NCBI GenBank assembly: GCA_963969495.1
Contig: OZ018333.1
Location: 88,256,508 to 88,320,507, forward strand
DNA from: Ceratothoa steindachneri
Lineage: Eukaryota > Arthropoda > Malacostraca > Isopoda > Cymothoidae
Length of the DNA: 64,000 nt
Reading direction: 5' to 3'
In this document: positions 1 to 8,283 of the stretch, one piece after another
Numbering within the stretch: position 1 is the first letter of the stretch
How the letters are laid out: each line of letters begins with the position of its first letter
Notes under the pieces: model-generated
The model's input: only the letters and a program-made list of their open reading frames with translations
The model's database searches: none
What the model was told of the DNA's origin: nothing
Program-made: the position numbers and the translations under genes

Positions 1-762
1 ATAATCAAGGTGCTTCAGGAAAGGTATTATTTTTGTTGCCCCTAAACTGAAGTAACCCAGGTTGGATGTTAACAAATATTTTTTCACCAATAGAATGGTG
101 GATTACTGGAATAGTTAGTGACATGAGACAGAGTCCAAACTTGAATGTTTTCAAGTGCTAACTTTGGGGGAGGAATCTAGACTCATTCCTGTAGATGCAT
201 TTTATTAGGTGAAACTTCAGAAGCCCTACACCATGTTTTTTTTTTAGTAAAAACTAGTAATGGTATTTTCAGGCTTGCTAATCATCATTTACAGCTTTGG
301 TTATGTGGTGACCCCTAGTCCTATTACTACCTTCCACCTCAAATAACTTGCTAAAATCCAACTTATCCATTCCAGAGCAGATTTTAAAAAGCTCAATCAT
401 ATCTCCCCTCACACATCTTCTGTCAAATGAGAACATATTTAGTACCCTCAGTCTATCTTCATAATCAAGGTGCTTCAGGAAAGGTATTATTTTTGTTGCC
501 CCTAAACTGAAGTAACCCAGGTTGGATGTTAAATATTTTTTCACCAATAGAATGGTGGATTACTGGAATAGTTAGTGACATGAGACAGAGTCCAAACTTG
601 AATGTTTTCAAGTGCTAACTTTGGGGGAGGAATCTAGACTCATTCCTGTAGATGCATTTTATTAGGTGAAACTTCAGAAGCCCTACACCATGTTTTTTTT
701 TAGTAAAAACTAGTAATGGTATTTTCAGGCTTGCTAATCATCATTTACAGCTTTGGTTATTC
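1..762. mobile_element. CR1-clade LINE 3' fragment with inverted 5' part, internally duplicated
   Basis: On the minus strand, about 303-511 encodes the C-terminal part of a CR1-type ORF2 (residues such as DYEDRLRVLNMFSF and RRCVRGDMIELFK), about 80% like the intact CR1 ORF2 seen at 4637-7540. Immediately after, from about 518 on the plus strand, comes the next piece of the same protein (KYFFTNRMVDYWN) and a 3' UTR. The two pieces are neighbours in the source element but point in opposite directions. This is the known twin-priming (5' inversion) structure of LINE insertions, with about 30 nt lost at the switch point. The copy is 5'-truncated and cannot be functional. It is a different, older copy than the CR1 in the tandem units. 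Confidence 0.8.
1..762 (+). repeat. 460-bp tandem duplication (1-302 repeats at 461-762)
   Basis: The sequence from base 1 (ATAATCAAGGTGCTTCAGG) recurs from base 461 and matches up to about 302/762, apart from a 3-base gap near 70/531 and a shorter T run. The period is 460 bp. The duplicated block includes the inversion junction of the CR1 fragment, so duplication followed that insertion. The array may continue upstream of the window. Confidence 0.9.
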
Positions 763-1200
763 ACATAAAGCACTTATTTTTAAGATGCTAACAATCTGAG
801 TATGACTCTATTTGCAGTGATACTATCTTAAAAATAACTGCTCTCTGGGTGTGTGTGTGTGCACCCTCCACACCCCCTGCAACCTAAAAACCTACCATCA
901 GATTTGGATGCAATTTTCAATTGCTAAATTTTATTAGGCCTCTAGTTTGAATCAAAGCTCTGCGCAGAAAATAGTTTATAAATAAAAGGCTAGCACTTGT
1001 TAGAATGCGGATATTAGAATGCCACGTGGCCTTAAGCGCACTATCAGAAAATTTGCACTTATTTTTTTGTTCTTTCAAATCCTTTACTCCAGAACTAGCA
1101 CAACCACCACACAGAATTATACCATATAAAAAAAAAGATGGCTGCAAATCGTTTGAAATATACATGCGCAGATTACCTGCAGATAAAAAAAAGCCTTGTA
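763..1200. other. No gene recognised; left flank of the tandem array
   Basis: AT-rich sequence with a short GT run near 848-862. Short open frames on both strands show no recognisable domain. Base 1200 is the left breakpoint of the 8.6-kb tandem array; the last bases here (GTA) match the last bases of each unit. Confidence 0.6.
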
Positions 1201-2008
1201 TTGGTTAAATATCACCAACAAACTCATGTGCACATCGCCTCCAGATCTTAAAAAAAGCCACGTCTAGGTGAAATAGACCAAAAGTTGAATTTTTAGAATT
1301 AAAAACACTTATATCTTAGGAAATTACAAAATCTATTTTTGTTAAAACGAATCTTTAACTGTAAATTTAAAATTAAATTTTAGGCATTCACTTTGTGTTT
1401 ATTAACTGATGTTTAACAAAGAAAATTGAAAGGATTGAGTGATGTTGATTAAAAAAAGGTGCAGCTCATGCCACACGCACTTGCCATTTTGAAAATCTAG
1501 CAAAGTGTATTCTTTAGTATATATACACCCAACATGACTGAAGAGATATCATCAATTTAAAAATTCAAAACGTTGAGAAGTGTGTTTGTTATACTCATGA
1601 CAAACCTTTTGTAATAACCCTGCTTATACAGAATGGATTGATTTACAACAATAATAAGAAATAGTGCTATAAAAAGTAGATTTTCTTTTATTAAGATTAG
1701 TGTGGCAGATGATTTTGCTATTCTTTTAGTGTTTTTCAGCTATCCCACCGCCCATGCAGCGAGCTGTATTAAACACAGTCATTGACCAATCCTAAGCATT
1801 TTTTGTAATTGTTGAGAGTAAATGTGGAGGATTTTGCATATGATTTTTTTGATCATTTTTCTACTCTCTTCATTGTTTTGACTCAGTAATTAAAGACGCC
1901 AACTACTTTATGCTATTTCTACTAAAAATTAATATATTTTAAGTTCTTTCACAATCAAGCGCCTTTGCCCCATAGCCCACACCTAATTGTGGTTAGCTGC
2001 ACCCATCT
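1201..2008. other. AT-rich sequence upstream of the I-LINE; no gene recognised
   Basis: About 800 bp with scattered stops in all frames and no domain I can name. It is repeated at 9819-10626 and 18437-19244. It probably represents the genomic target into which the old I-clade LINE inserted, since LINE homology starts near 2009. Confidence 0.55.
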
Positions 2009-3239
2009 TCCCATAAGGGACATGGTGATTTGCTTTCCTGGCTGCCATGCCCGTCTGGCCCAGCTTATTCTCTTCTCTTTTCTTACACCCTGTCTTCTTA
2101 CCCTGCTTATTCAATTTCCATACAATCTCTCCCACAACTTTCTCTAGTTGACCTCTAATTTCATAAGTAGATGCTGACCAGCTTCCTCTCACTCAATCAT
2201 TCTGTATTGTGGCTGATGGGGAAGAGGTCAATGCCCCCTCAACCCTGAGCTCCAGTTTTGGGTGGTAGGTTTTTAACAACCTGCTTCATCTCTACCCTCA
2301 CCTTCCTCATATCCTCTTTCTCCTTTCACTGTCTATTGATTTTATACTAAGCCTGAGGTAGGCCACTAGGTTGGAGGAGTAGCCTTGAATGGCAGCATGT
2401 GGTTTGCCAGCCCCTTGTTCACCCCTTGCATAGAGGGCTACAATGTGGGGTGAATAGCATATGTGTCATGCTAAAAATAGGGTCACCATACCAATATTTA
2501 AGAACATTAATACTTCCCCTCTACCATCACCAGAGCTACCTTTGAGAAGCTCCACCAAAAAAAAATGAAGTCTCCACCCCTGTGCTTTTGCAGGGAACCC
2601 TCCAAAACTCTGACTGGAGAGGAGGCTTACTCCTCTTCTATGCCTATGGTTGTAGAGGACTCACCCTCTTCTCTGGAGGGTGACTCTCTCTTTACAGTGA
2701 CACTCTTCCCTTTACTTTTCAGGGGACTGCCAAGAAAGCCTGCCAGTTGCACATAAGTGACTGCTGCTAGTTGGAGTGGCCCAATAAGGCCACCCCCTTA
2801 GGTGGGTGAGGGATGACAGGGCCCATTGATCCATGCCCTAGAAAGTCCTTCTGGTGTTTATATCAAGCTGACATGTGGTCACTGTATGTGCCCCCCTCTC
2901 TTCCTGATGGATGTCAGTTTGCCTGCCAGGAATAGGACAAAGGTGACCTGTGATGTCCTGGTAGAGATGGTCACATAGAGGCCCCCACTGAGATGGCATG
3001 GTCCCAGAGGTAACCTAGCCCCAGACAGTAGGGTCTTTCATGGGGGTTGAACACAGGCTCAGTGCCAATTACCAGAACTAAGACAAAGAGTGTGCAGAGA
3101 GGAGCCTCGATTACATTGAACCCTTCATTCAGAGGTTACTTGGCATTTTTTAACCCATAAGCTTCAAACGCTTCCTTGATATTTGTCCACTTATGGCACC
3201 ATGTTGGCTAAAGGAACATAATTCATCAGAAGAGAGCTC
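2009..3239 (+). mobile_element. Old I-clade LINE: 5' UTR and gag N-terminal part (unit 1)
   Basis: This stretch matches the 5' UTR and gag start of the better preserved I-clade LINE at 47140-52746. Shared landmarks are the start CCATAAGGGACATGG, the block GGAGAGGAGGCTTACTCCTC (2616-2635), GGGGACTGCCAAGAAAGCC, and the segment ending near ATGTTGGCTAAAGG. The reading frame is broken many times, so no gag protein can be made. The element is interrupted at 3240-3244 by the CR1 insertion and resumes at 7888. Confidence 0.85.
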
Positions 3240-3244
3240 TAGCT
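3240..3244. repeat. Target site duplication TAGCT, left copy (CR1, unit 1)
   Basis: TAGCT lies directly before the CR1 and again at 7883-7887 directly after it. The uninterrupted I-LINE copies at 34405-34425 and 48770-48790 show a single TAGCTAG in the same context, which confirms the duplication. The same pair sits at 11858/16501 and 20476/25119. Confidence 0.88.
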
Positions 3245-3297
3245 CGTGCTACCTGTTCGAAGGTCAGTCTTCGACTGACCTTCGAACAGGTAGCACG
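3245..3297. other. Perfect 25-bp inverted repeat with TTC loop at the CR1 5' end
   Basis: Bases 3245-3269 are the exact reverse complement of 3273-3297, separated by TTC at 3270-3272. The left arm begins at the first base of the insertion, right after TAGCT. An outer pair, 3232-3241 in the target and 3305-3314 in the element, is also complementary (10 bp around AGAGCTCT). Present at 11863-11915 and 20481-20533 too. It could be a leader hairpin of the element or a fold-back made during second-strand synthesis. Confidence 0.95.
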
Positions 3298-3455
3298 TGT
3301 TTTATAGAGCTCTCAGTCTGTTGATCTATTTTTCAGATTTTTCTATAGTTTGTTTGTTTTTTTGTTTTTTTCTCACCACAATCAGCGAAAGCTAAGTTGC
3401 TCTTCTTTTTTTATTTCTTATTGCTACTTAAATTCTTTCTTTGTTTGAATAAGTG

Positions 3456-4613
3456 ATGGAGTTTGGGGATGAAAGTGAGCATGAGTGTCGGAATGTATGC
3501 ATTGGTTGTGGTGTATTAGGTGAGGGGTATACATGTGTTGTATGTGGGCTGCGTGAATGCATTGTAGATTTAGAGGGGATGAGAAGGCAGGATTTAGACA
3601 GGATATGTAGGCTGGAGGGGTTAGTTGCTGAGCTCAGGAGGGAACTTAGTGTTAGGCCTAGAGCTGGGAATAGGTTAGGTGGTGAGGTAGGCCAGTTAGA
3701 TGTTTCAGGTGAAGGTAGAGGGCCAGTGGAGGAGGTAGGATGTGATAGTTCTAGTGATAATGAAGTTAGCCCCCTTAGATTAGTTAGAAATAGGCCTAGT
3801 GAGGATGGGGGACAGTGGAGAGTGGTTAGGAAACATGAAGCTAGGGAGGCTTCTCCTGTTCTTTGTGAGAATAGGGTTGCCTCTGTTGAGGTGGTTAGCC
3901 AGGGGGAGAATAGGTGTGTGAGTCAGAGGGACACAGATCCTATTAGCTTGACTAATAGATTCAGTGCCCTAAGAGAGGATGTAACTGGAAGTGATATGAC
4001 TGATGGGGGTGGGGGTGGAGTTCGAGTGACTGGTAGTTTGAATGAGAATAGGAGTGGGGATGGAGTTAGGTCTGTGGGGGTTAGGAATAGGAGTCTGACT
4101 GAAGTGCTTGTGATGGGTGATTCGCGAGTTAGATATTTAGATAGGAAGTTGAATGCAAGTAGATTGAATGGTTTGAGGGTGTGTTTGCCGGGTGCTGGAG
4201 TGAGAGATCTGTCTGATAGGTATGAGGAACTGGTGTCTGGCTGTGCAAGGGATGCGGTTGTGATTACACATGTAGGAGTGAATGATGTGAAGAAAGTGGG
4301 TGCATGTGAGTTACGTGAGAGGTACAAGAGGTTGATTGAAAAGGTGAAAGAAAGTAGAATGAAAGGTGTTGTGACAGGTGTGCTTCCAAGAATGGATGTT
4401 GGGGTAGAATGGATGTCTCGTGCAATTGGGCTGAATGATTATGTGAGGAGGATGTGTGAGATGGAAGGTGTCATGTTTGTGGATGTGTGGGATAGGTTTG
4501 TTGGAATGAAAGAAATGTATGCGATGGATGGACTGCATTTGAGTAGGAGGGGGGTAGATGTGTTGTGGGAGGAGTATGATCGTGTTATTAGGTCTTTGCG
4601 GGCGGGAAACTAG
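3456..4613 (+). CDS. CR1 ORF1 protein: Cys cluster plus SGNH esterase (unit 1)
   Basis: This 385-residue protein is read from ATG 3456; an upstream in-frame GTG at 3453 is not a likely start. Residues 11-35 carry a zinc-binding type cluster (Cys11, 15, 18, 27, 30, 35), comparable to the PHD-like motif of CR1 ORF1 proteins. A heptad-like segment (about 37-64) suggests self-association. A low-complexity linker follows. About 215-380 is an SGNH hydrolase/esterase fold: MGDS with Ser223, GVND with Asn276, and DGLH with Asp358 and His361, so all catalytic blocks are present. Such proteins coat the LINE RNA and may act on lipid esters; the substrate is unknown. ORF2 starts 23 bp downstream in another frame. 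Unit 1 has Asn167 and Ala383. Confidence 0.92.
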   Translation: MEFGDESEHECRNVCIGCGVLGEGYTCVVCGLRECIVDLEGMRRQDLDRICRLEGLVAELRRELSVRPRAGNRLGGEVGQLDVSGEGRGPVEEVGCDSSSDNEVSPLRLVRNRPSEDGGQWRVVRKHEAREASPVLCENRVASVEVVSQGENRCVSQRDTDPISLTNRFSALREDVTGSDMTDGGGGGVRVTGSLNENRSGDGVRSVGVRNRSLTEVLVMGDSRVRYLDRKLNASRLNGLRVCLPGAGVRDLSDRYEELVSGCARDAVVITHVGVNDVKKVGACELRERYKRLIEKVKESRMKGVVTGVLPRMDVGVEWMSRAIGLNDYVRRMCEMEGVMFVDVWDRFVGMKEMYAMDGLHLSRRGVDVLWEEYDRVIRSLRAGN

Positions 4614-4636
4614 ATACTAATAGTGGTCAGGGAATT

Positions 4637-7540
4637 ATGAGAGGACATTATAGTACTGAAAGTAGAATGGACTTGGCAGATAACAGAAATAGGTTCCAAG
4701 GCGATAGAGGTGAGGTCATTCAAGTTTCAAGAGGTGCTTCAGGGATAGGGGGGTTAAATTGTTTCTATACAAATGCTCGTAGTCTTAGAAACAAGAAGGA
4801 TGAGCTATTTAGTTATATTAGCAATGAGGATATAGATATATTATGCGTTACTGAATCATGGGTTAATGAAATAGAATTTAGTGACACTATAAGTGAATTT
4901 GATTTTCAGGGCTATAATATGTACAAGAGTCAAAGGACAGGTAGGATTGGTGGAGGAATAATTATCTATATAAAAAACAACATTGTTTCAAGTTTAAATA
5001 CTTCAATAAGGCAGGATGGAGTTGAGTCACTTTGGATAGATATTAGGTTCAGTAAAAATAGAATGGTGCATTTGGGAGCTTTTTACAGGCCACCTGGGCA
5101 GACTGATGATATAGATGAACTAATGATAAGGGAAATAAGTAAGGGATGTGAAACAGATGCAGTTATTATTGGGGACTTCAACTTAAACTCTGTGGACTGG
5201 GAAAATATGATAGGTAGGGATAGAACAAGTGGCAGGTTCATAGAATGCTTTGAGGATAATTTTTTGAATCAATTTGTTAACGATTCAACGAGGGGGGACA
5301 ATATATTAGATTTAGTACTTTCTAACAGTGATCATTTAGTTCAAGAATTGACTGTTGGGGAAGCATTGGGAAATAGTGTCCATCAGATAGTTCGTTTTAA
5401 CTTGGGAATTGAGAAGGGTAAAATAACTGAGAATGCTGAAAAAGTTCCAAATTTTCATAAGGGAGATTATGTAAAACTTCGAAGCTTGCTAAATTTGGTA
5501 GACTGGGATATAGAATTCAGAGGTAAAAATGCTTATGGGATGTGGGATACTTTCAAGCATATAATAAATGTAGTCCAAGAACAATGTATCCCAATGAAGG
5601 CCATTAGGAACAAAAGTAGGAAACCATTATGGTGGAATCAGGAGATAGCTAGAAAAATTTCAGAGAAGAAAAGGGCATATAAAAAATTACAGGTAGAAAA
5701 TAATATTCAAAATTTAAGTGATTATAGAATGGCTAGGAATGAGTTAAATAAGATTATAAAGAAGAACAAAAGGGTGTCAGAAATTAAATTAGCTCAGGAT
5801 AGCAACAAAGATCCTAGAAAGTTCTTTAGTTACTATAAAATTAATAACAAGTGTGGCAGAGTTAAAATAGGACCTATCAAATATGAAGGGTTTGTGAGAG
5901 AAACTGATGAGGAAATAGTTGAGGTACTAAATGGTCATTTTGCATCAGTATTTACAAAAGAGAAACTAAATAGTCCTATGTATAGTACTCATAGGTCAGG
6001 AAAAGAGGTGTTTACTAACATTTGTGTGGATCGGAGGATGATAAAAGGACTAATAGGTGATTTAGATACTACCAAGGCCTCCGGCCCTGATAATATTCAT
6101 TCTAGGATACTTAAAGAAGGGGTAGAAAGTATTTCAATAGCTCTGGACAAGTTATATACTAGGTCATTGGAATATGGAGAAATACCCGATGATTGGAAGA
6201 GAGCGAATGTAGTCCCCATTTTCAAGAAGGGTAGTAAAGAGGATCCAAATAACTTTAGACCGGTTAGCCTAACTCCTGTAGTCTGTAAAATTCTTGAGAA
6301 AATAGTTAAAAAAGGGATTTGCCAACATCTAGAGAGGGAGGGGTTAATCAGCGATGCTCAGCATGGGTTTAGATCAGGTAGATCATGTTTGACTAACTTA
6401 CTAGACTTTCTGGAGTTTGTAACAGATCAAGTAGATAAGGGAGAGAATGTAGATATAATTTACTTAGATTTTAGTAAAGCATTTGATAAGGTACCACACA
6501 GGAGACTAGTTCATAAATTAAAAATGATTGGGATATGTGGGGGTGTTTCAAATTGGATAGCTGAGTGGCTGAAAGACAGGAAGCAAAGGGTAGTGCTAAA
6601 TGGTGTAAAGTCAGAGTGGAGGGATGTTATCAGTGGGGTTCCTCAGGGATCAGTTCTCGGTCCATTATTATTTGTCATCTATATAAACGATCTTGGGGAG
6701 GCAGTTAATAATAAAGTGTCAATTTTTGCGGATGATACCAAATTAGCAGCTGTAGTTAAAGATATTGATGATAATTTTAAAGTGCAGGGGGACTTAAATA
6801 AATTGTTATCCTGGGCACATAAGTGGCAAATGACTTTCAACCTTGATAAGTGCAAAGTTATTAACATGGGAAAAGATAATAGAGAATTTAACTATGAAAT
6901 GGATGGGCATTGGCTGAGCTCAGTAGAGGATGAGAAAGATCTAGGAGTAGTAATAGATAAGTCATTAAGGTTTTCTAAGCAGTGTATTGAAGCAAGAAAT
7001 AGGGCAAATAGAGTGCTGGGTTTTATTAAGAGAAATGTCAGTTACAAAAGTAAGGAGGTTATTCTTAAACTCTATAACTCTTATGTTAGGCCACATCTAG
7101 AGTACTGTATACAGGCATGGTCCCCACATTTTAGACACGATATTAACCTTCTTGAGTCAGTGCAACGGAGGGCAACAAAGATTATTCCTTCCCTGAGGCA
7201 CCTTGAATATGAAGATAGACTGAGGGTATTAAATATGTTCTCGTTCGAAAGGAGGTGTGTGAGAGGAGATATGATTGAGCTGTTTAAAATTTTTTCCGGG
7301 ATAGATAAATTGGATGTTAGCAAGTTTTTTGAGTTAGATGATGGAAATCGGACTAGAGGTCACCACTTGAAAATTAAAAAGCAAGGGTGTAGGTTGGATT
7401 TAAGAAAATATTTTTTCACCAATAGAGTGGTAGACTTCTGGAACAAATTGCCGCAGAGGGTAGTAGGTAGTCCAAATCTAAATGTATTTAAGTGTAGGTT
7501 GGATGAGTTTATGGGAAGGGAAGGTTGTGATGGTTCCTAA
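4637..7540 (+). CDS. CR1 ORF2 protein: APE endonuclease and reverse transcriptase (unit 1)
   Basis: The 967-residue protein would nick chromosomal DNA and copy the LINE RNA at the nick. The endonuclease spans about 38-255: Asn46 (TNARSL), Glu73 (VTESW), Tyr150, Asp180 and Asn182 (GDFNLN) and Asp225 are in place. The final motif, usually SDH, reads Ser247-Val248-His249 (GTC at 5378-5380), so the Asp next to the catalytic His is lost. The RT spans about 470-760 with motif A YLDFSKAFD (Asp611), GVPQGS, and the FADD box (697-700). The C-terminal thumb and CR1-typical tail (RRATKIIPSLRHL, RGDMIELFKI) are complete. There is no RNase H. The open frame and intact RT argue for a recent source; the endonuclease change suggests this copy may be defective. 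Confidence 0.94.
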   Translation: MRGHYSTESRMDLADNRNRFQGDRGEVIQVSRGASGIGGLNCFYTNARSLRNKKDELFSYISNEDIDILCVTESWVNEIEFSDTISEFDFQGYNMYKSQRTGRIGGGIIIYIKNNIVSSLNTSIRQDGVESLWIDIRFSKNRMVHLGAFYRPPGQTDDIDELMIREISKGCETDAVIIGDFNLNSVDWENMIGRDRTSGRFIECFEDNFLNQFVNDSTRGDNILDLVLSNSDHLVQELTVGEALGNSVHQIVRFNLGIEKGKITENAEKVPNFHKGDYVKLRSLLNLVDWDIEFRGKNAYGMWDTFKHIINVVQEQCIPMKAIRNKSRKPLWWNQEIARKISEKKRAYKKLQVENNIQNLSDYRMARNELNKIIKKNKRVSEIKLAQDSNKDPRKFFSYYKINNKCGRVKIGPIKYEGFVRETDEEIVEVLNGHFASVFTKEKLNSPMYSTHRSGKEVFTNICVDRRMIKGLIGDLDTTKASGPDNIHSRILKEGVESISIALDKLYTRSLEYGEIPDDWKRANVVPIFKKGSKEDPNNFRPVSLTPVVCKILEKIVKKGICQHLEREGLISDAQHGFRSGRSCLTNLLDFLEFVTDQVDKGENVDIIYLDFSKAFDKVPHRRLVHKLKMIGICGGVSNWIAEWLKDRKQRVVLNGVKSEWRDVISGVPQGSVLGPLLFVIYINDLGEAVNNKVSIFADDTKLAAVVKDIDDNFKVQGDLNKLLSWAHKWQMTFNLDKCKVINMGKDNREFNYEMDGHWLSSVEDEKDLGVVIDKSLRFSKQCIEARNRANRVLGFIKRNVSYKSKEVILKLYNSYVRPHLEYCIQAWSPHFRHDINLLESVQRRATKIIPSLRHLEYEDRLRVLNMFSFERRCVRGDMIELFKIFSGIDKLDVSKFFELDDGNRTRGHHLKIKKQGCRLDLRKYFFTNRVVDFWNKLPQRVVGSPNLNVFKCRLDEFMGREGCDGS

Positions 7541-7694
7541 GTTTTGTATATATTAATATTGTTTGTATATATCTATAGCTGCATGATTTAGTTCTTGACA
7601 AGCCTTGATTGGTGATACCCTTGTTTCTGGATGCAATCCTGTGGATGTAGTTTTCCTGGGAGTTTGGGTGCCTTGAAAAAGAGGCCGCTTGACT

Positions 7695-7851
7695 CGGATG
7701 ACCTATGATGAGCCCTTGTGGCTTTTGTCATCCGTTATATTATATTGTGGGGGACTTTGATTTTGTCTTCCCCTGGTGATGGTGCTTTTTGTGGGTGGGT
7801 TTTGACGGAGGCGGATGACCTTTGATAGGCCCTTGTGGCTTTTGTCATCCG
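7695..7851 (+). other. Two similar 40-nt stem-loops in the CR1 3' UTR
   Basis: Bases 7695-7734 and 7812-7851 each start with CGGATGAC and end with GTCATCCG, giving an identical 8-bp stem. Inside, AGCCCTTGTGGCT (first) or GGCCCTTGTGGCT (second) can form a second short helix with the same CTTGT loop. They lie 5 bp upstream of the (TTATG)5 tail. 3' terminal stem-loops are recognised by the RT in several LINEs, so an RT-binding role is plausible. Repeated at 16313-16469 and 24931-25087. Confidence 0.85.
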
Positions 7852-7856
7852 TGTAA

Positions 7857-7881
7857 TTATGTTATGTTATGTTATGTTATG
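7857..7881 (+). repeat. (TTATG)5 tail of the CR1 LINE
   Basis: Five exact pentamer repeats end the element, followed by T and then the right target duplication TAGCT. Short tandem 3' tails in place of poly(A) are typical of CR1-type elements. Also at 16475-16499 and 25093-25117. Confidence 0.93.
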
Positions 7882-7882
7882 T

Positions 7883-8283
7883 TAGCTAGCATGATTGGTA
7901 GAAAGCCGAAGGTGATCAGTTTCTCAGATGGGAGCCTTCTGGCGAATGTGGCGAATCATTCCAAGGAGGCGATGATTAGTACCTGTCAGACACTTGATGC
8001 CACACTCTACCGTGAACTTGTGAAATAAGTGGTTTATGCGAGGGAACTCTTGGACTAATCCATAGATGACATCACCTTAGAGCTGGTTGACCATGGAGCA
8101 ATCAAGGTTGAATGTGCGACGAGAAAACAGGGAGGGGCCTCACAACCCAACACTACAATCTTCGTCACATTCAACTGTGGCAAGATACCTGACTGTGTAT
8201 GCTGCTTGGTATCGCTACTACCTGGAGACATTCATGCCACTGCTGTGGAGGTGCTACTACTGCTACCACTTTGGCGATACAAA
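7883..8283 (+). mobile_element. Old I-clade LINE: gag middle part between CR1 and hAT (unit 1)
   Basis: After the right TAGCT the I-LINE gag resumes (GATTGGTAGAAAGCCGAAGG, matching 48794-48813). It runs to the first zinc-knuckle region (TACTACTGCTACCACTTTGG), where the intact family has a CCHC knuckle CYYCHRFGYTNRSC. It breaks at GATACAAA (8276-8283), the hAT target duplication. Several stops and frameshifts make it non-coding. Repeated at 16501-16901 and 25119-25519. Confidence 0.85.

Larger units (their letters stand above)
3245..7882 (+). mobile_element. CR1-clade non-LTR retrotransposon, unit 1
   Basis: A 4,638-bp LINE with 211-bp 5' leader, ORF1 (3456-4613), ORF2 (4637-7540), a 3' UTR carrying two 40-nt stem-loops, and a (TTATG)5 tail. 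It is bounded by 5-bp target duplications. An ORF1 with a cysteine cluster plus SGNH esterase, together with an APE endonuclease-RT ORF2 lacking RNase H and a microsatellite-type tail instead of poly(A), are recorded traits of CR1/L2-type elements. Both ORFs are fully open, so the insertion is young by sequence. The first 53 bases form a perfect fold-back, so the true 5' end of the family is uncertain. Confidence 0.93.

Noticed and set aside
3245..3297. HDV-like self-cleaving ribozyme at the CR1 5' end
   Set aside because: Some LINEs begin with such ribozymes, but this is one uninterrupted hairpin without the nested double pseudoknot that fold needs.
3923..4538. Minus-strand open frames opposite CR1 ORF1 (134 and 75 codons, repeated in each unit)
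   Set aside because: Antisense shadows of a G-rich coding strand; composition is biased to Pro/Ser/Thr/His with no domain, and they move with the ORF1 frame.
7855..7885. Telomeric or centromeric satellite at the TTATG repeat
   Set aside because: Only five pentamers, exactly at the LINE end and before the target duplication; it is the element's tail.
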